A DNA stretch of 64,000 nt from Puia sp. (GTDB lineage Bacteria; Bacteroidota; Bacteroidia; Chitinophagales; Chitinophagaceae). This document shows positions 34,811 through 43,495 of this stretch, one piece after another. Where the stretch lies: NCBI GenBank assembly GCA_031292515.1, contig JARLGZ010000104.1, forward strand, positions 1 to 64,000, given 5' to 3'. The notes beneath the pieces are model-generated. The model was not told where the DNA came from, made no database searches, and saw only the letters and a list, made by a program, of their open reading frames with translations. The translations under genes were made by a program, and so were the position numbers. The first letter of the stretch is position 1, and each line of letters starts with the position of its first letter.

Positions 34811-35500
34811 TTATACATACAACAAAAAATCAAATACCGCCGGCGCCCTTGCCCCGGACCCTATAACCTGGCCCGCAGGTCCTTCCGTTTCATGGACCAT
34901 CGACGCCGCGGGGCCCTTTATCCAACCCTTGTATTCTTCGATTGCCTGCAGGCGCCCCGGTTCGCTGATATACCCGCTCTTCAGGACCTGGATACCCCTC
35001 GTTTCGGCAACCGTCGACCAGATGCCCGCTTTTTCCGCAAAGTCCGGGTCTCCGCGTCTATGCGCTTCATCCGCGGGAATGCTTTCAATGGCGTGATACC
35101 CCTGTTTCTCGAAATGACCGGGCAGGTGGTCAGCCATTTCGTTGTCCATACCCGCGTCGGCACGCCAGTCCAGGAAGGCCTCCTGGAAACGGCCCATGCT
35201 CCGCGGCGGAGGCGGCAGCCATGGTAGCACACGCGCCGAAACGACGAGGTAGAAGGGTTGGTCCGGTCGATAGCCGAACAGATCTGCCTCGATCAATTCC
35301 AGGTTGTGAAGCGAAGAATATTGCGCGTGGCCTTTCGCGATCAGGTGGTCGCTGCTGTCAATCCCGGTAACATGGCCGTGTTCGCCTACCCATTCGGCGA
35401 TCCCTGCCGTAATGGCGCCCGTTCCGCAACCGATGTCCAGCACGCGAATGCCCGTTTTCTGCAGGGCAATGATCGTCCGGAGTTTCGGGAACGACGCCCC
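34811..35500 (-). pseudogene. Class I SAM methyltransferase, decayed
   Basis: The frame contains a clear methyltransferase motif I, RVLDIGCGTGAITAGIA, and a family-typical C-terminal part, GRFQEAFLDWRADAGMDNEMADHLPGHF (position about 35160). Between SARVLPWL and PPPPRSM some 30 residues found in relatives are missing, an in-frame deletion. The N-terminal part is also absent: homology starts about where the upstream FGE gene ends, and the open frame runs on into that gene without a proper start. I take it for a remnant. The C-terminal tail also looks altered. Confidence 0.65.
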
Positions 35501-36756
35501 TACCGGCCACTTACACACCGGAACCCCACATGTTCCATCCCGCTGTCTTCCGTGCTCTTCATCCTGCGGGAGACCCGGTAACCCGTGCAGTAACTCTCGT
35601 TGCACAGGAAAGATCCACCGCGAATGACACGCTTGACGGCATAAGGCTCATCCGGGTCGTAGCTCCTGGCCGGCCCCTGCGGATCTCTTACCCCGCCGGC
35701 TTTGCTTGTTTCGGAGTAGTACTGATTATTATAATAGTCGGCACACCATTCCCATACATTCCCGGCCATATCGAAAAGCCCATACCCATTGGGGTCGAAA
35801 GAACCCACGGGTGCGGTAGAATAATATTTGTCGGCCACCGTATTCTTGTCCGGGAAATGTCCCTCCCAGAAATTGCCTTTTGGTTTCCCCGAACCGACAG
35901 GTTCGTTGCCCCAGGGATAGATATTGTCCCTTAGTCCGCCACGGGCGGCGTACTCCCATTCGGCCTCCGTGGGTAAGCGCTTACCCGCCCATTTGCAATA
36001 GGCCTGCGCGTCGTACCAGGAGACATGCACCACCGGGTAGCGTTCCTTGCCCCGGATATCGCTGCCAGGCCCCTGCGGATGTCTCCAGCTGGCGCCTTTC
36101 TTCCAGGCCCACCACTGGGTATAATCGTTCAACGCCACAGGATGATCGGGCCTGGCAAAAACCAGCGAAGCGGGGACCAGCAGGCTCGGGTCGGGTTGCT
36201 CCGTTCCGGGCGGAAGCTGCTTTTTTAACTCCTCCCAGTCCGGTTTGCGTTCCGCGGTCGTTACATACCCCGTAGCCTTTACAAATGCAGCAAACTGCGC
36301 GTTTGTCACCTCGGTGATATCGATCCAGAATCCGCTGACCGAGACCTCGTGCTTCGGATATTCGTCCTCCGATGCCTGTTTGTTGTCGGCGCCCATTCTG
36401 AAGTTTCCACCGGCAATCCACACCATTCCCCGATGCGCCGCTGCTTCCGCGGCCGAGGGGATGGCCGCAGCAGCTGTAGCGGAACGCTCACCGGTACCCG
36501 TGACTGCGCTTGCTTCCGTCGATTCGCCCGTGCCTCCCGGCAATTTCAGGGAAGGAAAGGGAGCCGCAACCGTCTTTGCAAAACGGGAAGGAATATTCGA
36601 CTCGCAGCAAATGGCTTTTTTCCCGGCGGTAGCCTGCACCCTATCTGCCGGACCGGTTGCATCCTTATCCGAGGCCCGGTCCTTGCAGGATAACGCTGCA
36701 AGGACGATCCCGAAAAACAAATATTGTAAGGGTATCCTCCCCGGTTTCAATTTCAT
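35500..36756 (-). CDS. Formylglycine-generating enzyme, lipoprotein
   Basis: A 418-residue lipoprotein from the ATG at 36756 (lipobox ALSC, Cys 24). The FGE-sulfatase domain spans about 105-415: GMVWIAGGNFRMGAD, GFWIDITEVTNAQFAAF, KRLPTEAEWEYAARGG, YGLFDMAGNVWEWCADYY and FRCV. The copper-binding active-site cysteine pair is visible in GGSFLCNESYCTGYR. This enzyme oxidises the sulfatase-motif cysteine to formylglycine, so it should mature the three neighbouring sulfatases, all of which carry C-x-P-T-R. The longer frame from 36804 comes from the repeats just upstream. Confidence 0.93.
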   Translation of the reverse strand: MKLKPGRIPLQYLFFGIVLAALSCKDRASDKDATGPADRVQATAGKKAICCESNIPSRFAKTVAAPFPSLKLPGGTGESTEASAVTGTGERSATAAAAIPSAAEAAAHRGMVWIAGGNFRMGADNKQASEDEYPKHEVSVSGFWIDITEVTNAQFAAFVKATGYVTTAERKPDWEELKKQLPPGTEQPDPSLLVPASLVFARPDHPVALNDYTQWWAWKKGASWRHPQGPGSDIRGKERYPVVHVSWYDAQAYCKWAGKRLPTEAEWEYAARGGLRDNIYPWGNEPVGSGKPKGNFWEGHFPDKNTVADKYYSTAPVGSFDPNGYGLFDMAGNVWEWCADYYNNQYYSETSKAGGVRDPQGPARSYDPDEPYAVKRVIRGGSFLCNESYCTGYRVSRRMKSTEDSGMEHVGFRCVSGR

Positions 36757-36800
36757 ACACTCATTTTTTTCATACGCTCTTTTTTCATACGCTCTTTTTT
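36754..36800 (-). repeat. Repeat array that duplicates the FGE start region
   Basis: On the minus strand AAAAAAGAGCGTATG occurs twice (36800-36786 and 36785-36771), followed by a diverged third unit AAAAAAATGAGTGTATG (36770-36754) whose ATG is the real start. Each unit ends in an ATG, in frame with the gene for the first two, so the array offers alternative starts. Confidence 0.8.
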
Positions 36801-36819
36801 TCAAGCACTCACCTTTTGC

Positions 36820-37881
36820 TTAGAAATGCTTCAATTCCCCGATGGCCAACGCATTCTCCCCCGCTACCGCGTATACGAGATACATTCTACCTTCTTCTTC
36901 GAATAAATAAGGATCGCGAAGTTCACGGGTCTTCCCGTAAAAAAGCCCAGGTTTCGATACCGTGACAGGCAATTGCCCGCCTTCATAATCTTCCGTCGGC
37001 GAAACCACGGTAACGGGGCTGTTAGCCGTCCAGCTATTCCAATCGTCGTTGAGAACAATGCGTGATACTACAATCCTTTCCGGGGCGTCGCCGATGCGAC
37101 TGTAAAATACAAACAGGGTGTCTCCCCTGAGTTTCACGGCGGCATGTCTCAGATAGTTGGACTTGTCCTGTATGCCCCTGAAGGGGTTGGGCCCCGCTTC
37201 AAAAGCCGAAACGCCGTCTTTGGACCTGGCCAGCAGGCCGGCACGCGATATCGAATACCAGGAGTCCTTGTACCGGAAGACCCGGAAATAAGAGTAGCCC
37301 AGGACCGTCGAGTCGGCGGTAAAATGGATGCCATCCTTTGAGACAGCCCGCAGGGAATACTGTCCCTTATAAGGGCCCTTTTCGATCGGACAGTGGAAAT
37401 AGAGGATCAGTTGCCTGCCCGCATCATCCACCAGCACATCAGGCGAAGCCACATGCGTCACGCCGTCTTCCGAGGTCTCGGCGCCTTCATGTCTCACACT
37501 GACGCTGTTAACGGCATCAGGCAGGCCCGTTTCACAGGTCTTGCAATCGCTCAGCTGCAAGGTTCCGGGGGCATAGATCCTCCACGGCCCCTCCAATTTG
37601 TCAGCATAAGCGAGACGAATATATTTCCCTTTGTGATGAGCGAAATACAGGTAGTATTTCCCGAGCCGGTGAGGCAGCCAGTCCGGCGTCTTTATCAGCG
37701 AAGGACCGTTGATATCGTCCCCATCGGCCCCCTTCAGCAACTCCGCCCGGATGATGGGATTGTTGGTCAGGCGTTTGAACGAGACCGTATCCTGTGCATA
37801 CACCGCATTCCTGGAAAGACAAAGCAGACCCGCTGACAGGCAGAAGATACGGAAACTGATCGCTATTTTCGATAAATTCAT
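36820..37881 (-). CDS. Secreted five-bladed beta-propeller protein (GH43/GH32-like)
   Basis: A 353-residue protein with a signal peptide (ending AVYAQ, about residue 29). Recurrent strands such as KYYLYFAHHKGKYIRLAYAD, THVASPDVLVDDAGRQLILYFH and TRELRDPYLFEEEGRMYLVYAV follow the five-bladed propeller pattern of GH43-like glycosidases, including the RDPYLFEE signature. The exact activity is not evident. Placed between a sulfatase and the FGE gene, it may act on the carbohydrate part of a sulfated substrate. Confidence 0.7.
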   Translation of the reverse strand: MNLSKIAISFRIFCLSAGLLCLSRNAVYAQDTVSFKRLTNNPIIRAELLKGADGDDINGPSLIKTPDWLPHRLGKYYLYFAHHKGKYIRLAYADKLEGPWRIYAPGTLQLSDCKTCETGLPDAVNSVSVRHEGAETSEDGVTHVASPDVLVDDAGRQLILYFHCPIEKGPYKGQYSLRAVSKDGIHFTADSTVLGYSYFRVFRYKDSWYSISRAGLLARSKDGVSAFEAGPNPFRGIQDKSNYLRHAAVKLRGDTLFVFYSRIGDAPERIVVSRIVLNDDWNSWTANSPVTVVSPTEDYEGGQLPVTVSKPGLFYGKTRELRDPYLFEEEGRMYLVYAVAGENALAIGELKHF

Positions 37882-37926
37882 GGATGATCGGTTGTCTCTG
37901 AATAATAAATAATAGGCTGCCTCTTC

Positions 37927-40206
37927 TTAATTTTCATTCTGCTCCACAACAACGCTCTTCACACGGCCATCAAAAGCGCCGGTGCCCGGATAGGCCCTTG
38001 TAACAGGCGAATTCAGGTCTCTCCCGACACTGATGCCTTCTCCCGCAACGGAGGCGAGGTAACGCGCCCGCTTGCCGATCTTCGACTGCCCGGCCGGGAC
38101 CCCGTTGACGGACAAGGACACCGAACCTGAGTCCGCGAAAACCACTTCTACAGTATTCGTCCCCGGAACCAGCGTCTGCGGAGAGGCGATCGTCGTCTCT
38201 TTGACACCATCGGTCAGCGTGTAGTAGAGGCTTCCGTCCTTCAGATAGAGGCTGGTGCCGCCCAGCAGGCCCCCGTTGGCGAAGATGACGCCGCCCTTCG
38301 AGCCTGCGGGCAATTCGACGGCAGCCGTGATTTTCACCGGCCCCTTCCCGATTTCGATACGGGTCTTTATCGAAGTCCCCTCGTAGATGATTCTGCGGGG
38401 CCTGATCTCCGGCGGGGGCACACCGGCCATATAATTTTTCAACGGGTATACATTGTAGGCCAGGGCAAGGCTGTCAAACAGAGTCTTCAACTCCTCCAGC
38501 TTCTGCGGATATTTTGCAGCCACATCCCGGGTCTCCGTCCAGTCTTCGTTCAGGTTGTACAGCTCCCACTTGTCCTTATCAAAGGGAGCCGGGCTGAAAT
38601 TGACATCGGTGATCCCTTTCTCGTTGAAAGTGTTGCGCGGATGATAGACGGCCGCCTTCCAGCCGTCTTTGTAGATGGACCTTCCGCCATGCAATTCATA
38701 GTATTGTACCCGGTGACGGGTAGGCGCCTGCGGATCTTTGATCGTATACACAAGACTGATGCCCTGGAAAGCCCGCTGCGGGTATCCGTTGATAACATCC
38801 GGGACTTTGATGCCCGCCAGTTCGACGGTCGTAGGGAGGATATCGACGATATGGCTGTATTGGGTACGGACCGTATTCTTCTCGCCGATCCCGTTCGTAT
38901 AATGTATGATCAGCGGATTGTGGGTAGCCCCCTCGGAGTTCGCATCGCTCTTCCAGTAGCGGAAAGGGGTATTGCATGCCTGCGACCAGCCCAGCGGATA
39001 GTTCGGATAGGAATATTCGGTACCGATCTTGTCGTATTGGCTAAGCTGGAAGGCGATGTCCTCTCCCTGGGACTTGTCCGCAAATCCTGTCGTGCCTGTA
39101 TAGGTCCCCTCCTTGCTGCCTCCGTTGTCCCCGATCATCAGGAAGATCAGGGTATTGTCGAACTGGCCGATCTGCTTCAGGTAGTTCACGATCCTTCCCA
39201 CTTCGTAATCGGTATAAGACAGGTAAGCGGCATAGACTTCCATGAAGCGGGCGAATACTTTTTTCTCGTCTGCGCCCAGCGATTCCCAGGCTTTTACGCC
39301 CGTCTGCCGGGAAGGAAGGGCAGCCCCTTTAGGAAGCAGTCCCAGGGCCTGCTGACGCCGAAAGACCTCTTCACGGTATCTGTCCCAACCTCCGTCAAAC
39401 TGACCCTTGTACTTATTGATCCAGTCGGCGGGCACATGATGCGGGGCATGCGTCGCGCCCGGGGCGAAATACAAAAAGAAAGGCTTATCCGGGTCGGCGG
39501 ATTTTTGATTGGCTATATAAGAAATCGCCTTGTCGGTAAGCAGCTCATTCAGGTGCCTGGTATTGGGCTCGATATCGACCGGGTTATTCTCTTCGATCAG
39601 TTGCGGATGCCACTGGTCGGTGAGACCGCCGATAAAACCATAAAAATGTTCGAAACCGCGTCCCGTCGGCCACCGATTATAGGGACCGGCTGCCGTCACA
39701 TCCTTAGGATGGGTCGAATGCCATTTACCCAATGCAAACGTATTGTAGCCATTCTCCTTGAATATCTCCGCGACGGTGCCGGCTTCAAAAGGGATATCAC
39801 CGGAGTAACCCGGTGTGCCGATCCCTAACTCGGCATGATGCCCCATCGCTACGCTGTGCGAATTACGCCCGGTCAGCAGCGCCGCCCGCGTGGGGCTGCA
39901 GATGCCCGTTGTATGGAAATTGGTATACCGGATCCCGTCATTGGCCAGGCTGTCGAAATTGGGTGTCTGTATCAGGCCCCCGAATGAAGAGCTGGCCCCA
40001 AAACCCACATCGTCGATGAGGATCCATAAGACATTTGGCGCACCTTTTGGCGCCCTGACCCTTTCGGTCCAGGACTGCTGCGTGGTCTCGATGGTTTTCC
40101 CGATCTTGCCCTCAAACTTCCGGACCGGGTCATATTGCGCAAAGACGGACAAAGGCGCCCACCCGGTCGCAATCACTGCCGCTGCAAAGAGGATCTTCGT
40201 TCTCAT
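37927..40206 (-). CDS. Arylsulfatase A (periplasmic, C-terminal extension)
   Basis: A 759-residue type I sulfatase with signal peptide (to FAQ, residue 24). The metal site begins ILIDDVGFG (Asp 65-66), and the formylglycine motif is CSPTR at 103-107 in GICSPTRAALLTGRN; GKWHS (about 170) is also present. After the sulfatase core a beta-rich extension (about 575-759) follows, which the two paralogues lack. It hydrolyses a sulfate ester; the overall pattern is close to bacterial arylsulfatases such as AtsA. It begins 79 nt after the fatty acid hydroxylase gene. Confidence 0.93.
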   Translation of the reverse strand: MRTKILFAAAVIATGWAPLSVFAQYDPVRKFEGKIGKTIETTQQSWTERVRAPKGAPNVLWILIDDVGFGASSSFGGLIQTPNFDSLANDGIRYTNFHTTGICSPTRAALLTGRNSHSVAMGHHAELGIGTPGYSGDIPFEAGTVAEIFKENGYNTFALGKWHSTHPKDVTAAGPYNRWPTGRGFEHFYGFIGGLTDQWHPQLIEENNPVDIEPNTRHLNELLTDKAISYIANQKSADPDKPFFLYFAPGATHAPHHVPADWINKYKGQFDGGWDRYREEVFRRQQALGLLPKGAALPSRQTGVKAWESLGADEKKVFARFMEVYAAYLSYTDYEVGRIVNYLKQIGQFDNTLIFLMIGDNGGSKEGTYTGTTGFADKSQGEDIAFQLSQYDKIGTEYSYPNYPLGWSQACNTPFRYWKSDANSEGATHNPLIIHYTNGIGEKNTVRTQYSHIVDILPTTVELAGIKVPDVINGYPQRAFQGISLVYTIKDPQAPTRHRVQYYELHGGRSIYKDGWKAAVYHPRNTFNEKGITDVNFSPAPFDKDKWELYNLNEDWTETRDVAAKYPQKLEELKTLFDSLALAYNVYPLKNYMAGVPPPEIRPRRIIYEGTSIKTRIEIGKGPVKITAAVELPAGSKGGVIFANGGLLGGTSLYLKDGSLYYTLTDGVKETTIASPQTLVPGTNTVEVVFADSGSVSLSVNGVPAGQSKIGKRARYLASVAGEGISVGRDLNSPVTRAYPGTGAFDGRVKSVVVEQNEN

Positions 40207-40210
40207 ATTT

Positions 40211-40268
40211 CGTTTACTCCCTCGTTTTTTCGTTTGTTCCTTCGTTTTTCATTTACTCTTTGATTTTT
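40211..40268 (-). repeat. Degenerate 19-20-nt repeats before arylsulfatase A
   Basis: Three units at 40211-40230, 40231-40249 and 40250-40268 follow the pattern AAAAACGArGGArcAAACG on the minus strand. They fill most of the spacer between the fatty acid hydroxylase stop and the sulfatase start. Confidence 0.7.
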
Positions 40269-40285
40269 CTTTCGGTAGATTATTG

Positions 40286-41407
40286 TTATTGCAAATGATA
40301 GGGACGGATGGGATGAACCGGGGCGCCGGACACAAAGTCTTCCTCTTCCCGGATTTCATGCCCTTGCCCCCGGTATTCCCCGGCCGGCAGCTCGTCTCCA
40401 ACCATCGGCCCGTTCAACGAGAGTTCGCTGCCCGGCTTCTTCGATTTGAAGATCGGCCAGAGGAATTGCGCATACCACTCTTCCTGTTTGTAGTGTTTGA
40501 TGCCAAAACTAACGGGGTATTGACGGGTGATGATCCCTGTCTTAAAGAGCACGTCCCATAGAAAGAACATGTTGCCGAAATTGCCTTTGTAATTACCCAC
40601 TCCGTCATCCGCGGTATCGGCATGATGGGCATGGTGTGTGGCAGGCGTGGAGATCAGCCTCTCCAGGACCCAGGCCGCGGGATGAAGGGCCTTATATTTA
40701 TAGAAGGGCTTGTCCCAGGGAATGCTGGAATGTGCGCTCAGCGTAATCAGCGATTTGACCCCGGTTACAAACAGGGCCGCATATCCCAGACCCATATAGG
40801 TCAAGGCTGCCGTCAGATAGATCTGTGAAAAGAATACCGTATAGATCACGTTCTGCCGGCTGGCCATCGCCATGCCCATATAAGGCGCCGAATGATGGGT
40901 GCGATGGAAACGCCACAGCCAGGGTACCTGGTGATGCAACCGGTGGTACCAGTACTGGGTCAGATCATCCGCGATCGCTATGATGAGGAAGGCCCACCAG
41001 AAGGGCACCCAGGAGAAAACATTCCTGGCCCCCGGGAGAATATAAGGCAGGAGGGCCAGGGTGAAATACGTCGTGAGAGGCCGCAGGATCACCTTGGGAA
41101 TGATGAAGCAGGCGATATCCAGGATCCGCTCATTGCGGCTCCACTTGTTCTCATAGAGCCGGAAGGCGAACTCGACGATACCCAGGACCACCATGATCGC
41201 CGGCAAACCCCAGGTCCCCAGGTTTGTAAAGACCGCTTGCAGCACCGGCCAGGTGTGGATCGGCTTCAAGGCGACGGGATTCTTCCAGGGCTGTTCCCCG
41301 GTGATGCGGAGCCAGGCGAATAGCAGGACGACCGGGAGTGCGTAGATGACCAGGCTGATCGTCCCATCCCTCAGGATTTTCGAAGCCACCTCTTTTTTTA
41401 TTTTCAT
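40286..41407 (-). CDS. Sterol desaturase / fatty acid hydroxylase family protein
   Basis: A 373-residue membrane di-iron enzyme with five or so helices and three histidine boxes: DLTQYWYHRLHHQ (about 150), WRFHRTHHS (about 165) and HHAHHADTADDG (about 263). It lies between sulfatases B and A with tight spacing, so it is part of the organosulfate operon. A lipid or sterol-like sulfated compound as substrate would explain the pairing with sulfatases, but this is inference. It is distinct from the paralogue at 23783-24700. Confidence 0.88.
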   Translation of the reverse strand: MKIKKEVASKILRDGTISLVIYALPVVLLFAWLRITGEQPWKNPVALKPIHTWPVLQAVFTNLGTWGLPAIMVVLGIVEFAFRLYENKWSRNERILDIACFIIPKVILRPLTTYFTLALLPYILPGARNVFSWVPFWWAFLIIAIADDLTQYWYHRLHHQVPWLWRFHRTHHSAPYMGMAMASRQNVIYTVFFSQIYLTAALTYMGLGYAALFVTGVKSLITLSAHSSIPWDKPFYKYKALHPAAWVLERLISTPATHHAHHADTADDGVGNYKGNFGNMFFLWDVLFKTGIITRQYPVSFGIKHYKQEEWYAQFLWPIFKSKKPGSELSLNGPMVGDELPAGEYRGQGHEIREEEDFVSGAPVHPIRPYHLQ

Positions 41408-41425
41408 ATCATGAATTTTTATCGT

Positions 41426-41542
41426 TTAAAATGCGTGCTGTATGAGCTTCAGCCCATAATAAAAGATGAGGAGAGGGATGACTACCAGGAGAATCCCGAC
41501 CAGGATCTTTTTCACCAATAAAATAATGTCCTGTAAAATCAT
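41426..41542 (-). CDS. Small membrane protein (38 residues)
   Basis: A short frame from the ATG at 41542 encodes MILQDIILLVKKILVGILLV and continues VIPLLIFYYGLKLIQHAF to a TAA at 41426. The hydrophobic stretch of about 20 residues forms one membrane helix, with Lys on both sides. It sits 15 nt after the sulfatase B stop and 18 nt before the fatty acid hydroxylase start, the spacing of an operon gene. No family is recognised. It may anchor or assist the neighbouring enzymes. Confidence 0.6.
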   Translation of the reverse strand: MILQDIILLVKKILVGILLVVIPLLIFYYGLKLIQHAF

Positions 41543-41557
41543 AGCATTGAACTTTTA

Positions 41558-43432
41558 TTATTTGATAGGCCCCTGTGTATCGCTGCCGTTCGGGTGATGT
41601 ATTTTTTTATCATAGACGTCGTGCCAGTCGATCAACGGGTAGAGATGGTTCTTCTCTGCCTGTTCGTCGAATACCTTCTTTAGCTCGGCCAGTTTCGCAG
41701 GGTATTTTTTGGCCAGGTCGACGCGTTCGTTGAAGTCGGTGTTCAGGTCGTACAATCCCCAGACATCTTCATCAAAACTCTTGTCGGGAACCGGCGCCCC
41801 TTCCTTGAAATCGAAGTCCACGTTGTCGGGATGATGCGCGGCTTCCGCCTTCCATCCGTTGTAGTAGATGGAACGGGATCCGAAAATATAATAGTGCTGT
41901 ACCACGTGCCTTGATGCTGCTTTGGCATCATTAAAGGAATAAGCCAACGAAGTCCCCTGGATGCTGTCCTGGGGAACATTGCGGATAGTCGCGGGAAACC
42001 GGATCCCGGCGATCTCCAGGGTCGTCGGCAAAACATCTATCACATGCCCGTATTGAGTGCGGATGCCGCCCTTGTCTTTGATCCCTTTCGGATAGAAAAC
42101 AATGAGGGGGTTATGAGTGCCGCCTTCGGCATCCGCATCCTGCTTCCATTCCCGGAAAGGAGTATTGGCGGCCTGTGCCCAGCCCAGGGGATAGTTAGTC
42201 GTTGCGGCGGCCGTGCCGATCGAATCTATATCTTCCAGGTTCTTCTTCAGGTAGTCGGCTTCCGATTTCTTGCGGGCGGAATTGGTTCTGGGTTCGATGA
42301 CGCCTTCAAAAGTGCCTTCCTTGCTGGCGCCGTTGTCGCCGATCATCACAAAGACGATCGTGTTTTCCAGCAGGTTGTTTTCACGCAGGTAGTTGATTAA
42401 CCTGCCTATCTGGAAGTCGGTATAGGTCAGATAGCCGGCATAGACTTCCATGAAGCGGGCAAACAGTTTCTTCTGATCGGCCGATAGCGAATTCCATTCC
42501 TGTACCCTTGGATTGCGGGGAGGCAGTTGAGCGTATGCGGGAACGACGCCAAGCTTCTTCTGGTTGGCTAACACCCTTTCCCGGAAGGAATCCCAGCCCT
42601 CGTCGAAATGTCCTTTATACTGGTCGCTCCAATACTTGTCGACCTGGTGCGGAGCATGGGTCGCGCCGGGCGCATAATAAAGGAAGAAGGGTTTGCCGGG
42701 CGCCGTTTTTTCCTGGCGGGCGATATAGCTGATCGCTTTATCGGTGATCTGCTCATTCAAATGCCTCCCGTCCGGGGTGACATGCGCGTTGTCTTCCACC
42801 AGGTCGGGTTTATACTGATCGGTTTGGGAGCCCAGGAATCCGAAGTTGTGATCGAAGCCCTTACCGCTCGGCCAGTGATCAAAGGGACCTACATCCGTTG
42901 CTTCTTCGTCGGGTGTCAGCCCATACTTACCTACCGTAAAAGTATTATAACCATTGTCCCGAAGGATTTCCGCGATGGTACCGTCGTTGGAAGGAATCCG
43001 TCCGTCATAGCCGGGAAAGCCCGCCGACATGGCGATATGCGAAAATCCGCCTTCATGTACAAAATGACTATTTCGTCCTGTCAGCAACGCGGATCTCGTA
43101 GGGGCGCATATCGCCGCCGTGTGGAAATTCGTATACCGGAGACCATTGTTTGCGAGACTGTCGAGTGTCGGCGTGCGAATCACGCCACCGAATGGCCCGG
43201 CAGCGCCGTATCCCACATCATCCAGCAGGATCCAGACGATATTGGGAGCTCCTGCCGGAGCCTTGTCAGGCTGGGCCCACCACTCTTTTGAATCCGCGAG
43301 CGTTTTACCGATGACGCCCTCGTAAGGCTGCTGCGTATAAGATGGACTGGACTGCTGCGCAAGCAGGGCCGTATGTGTAAAGCTGCCGGCAGTCAGCAAT
43401 ATTACCATAATCGATCTCGTAGATTTCATCAT
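41558..43432 (-). CDS. Arylsulfatase B (periplasmic)
   Basis: A 624-residue type I sulfatase with a signal peptide (to LLAQ, residue 26). Metal-site aspartates lie at 71-72 (WILLDDVGYG) and the formylglycine motif CAPTR at 109-113. VGKYGLTPDEEATD replaces the GKWH pattern of many sulfatases; the basic residue after GK differs from paralogue A. It is closer to sulfatase C (shared TDQYKPDLVEDNAH-type segment and similar length) than to A, so B and C probably arose by duplication. Confidence 0.93.
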   Translation of the reverse strand: MMKSTRSIMVILLTAGSFTHTALLAQQSSPSYTQQPYEGVIGKTLADSKEWWAQPDKAPAGAPNIVWILLDDVGYGAAGPFGGVIRTPTLDSLANNGLRYTNFHTAAICAPTRSALLTGRNSHFVHEGGFSHIAMSAGFPGYDGRIPSNDGTIAEILRDNGYNTFTVGKYGLTPDEEATDVGPFDHWPSGKGFDHNFGFLGSQTDQYKPDLVEDNAHVTPDGRHLNEQITDKAISYIARQEKTAPGKPFFLYYAPGATHAPHQVDKYWSDQYKGHFDEGWDSFRERVLANQKKLGVVPAYAQLPPRNPRVQEWNSLSADQKKLFARFMEVYAGYLTYTDFQIGRLINYLRENNLLENTIVFVMIGDNGASKEGTFEGVIEPRTNSARKKSEADYLKKNLEDIDSIGTAAATTNYPLGWAQAANTPFREWKQDADAEGGTHNPLIVFYPKGIKDKGGIRTQYGHVIDVLPTTLEIAGIRFPATIRNVPQDSIQGTSLAYSFNDAKAASRHVVQHYYIFGSRSIYYNGWKAEAAHHPDNVDFDFKEGAPVPDKSFDEDVWGLYDLNTDFNERVDLAKKYPAKLAELKKVFDEQAEKNHLYPLIDWHDVYDKKIHHPNGSDTQGPIK

Positions 43433-43495
43433 TTTTATTTTAAGTGATTTTTGAAAGCCTCATTCTTCCGGCGTATTCCGGATCATACCCGCTGT

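Noticed and set aside
35501-35605. Methyltransferase start at 35605
   Set aside because: The first 35 residues of that frame lie inside the FGE gene in another frame and do not look like a methyltransferase N-terminus.
38641-39828. Long open frame on the plus strand opposite arylsulfatase A
   Set aside because: It mirrors the codon structure of the sulfatase gene, has no recognisable protein features, and the sulfatase frame has clear catalytic motifs.
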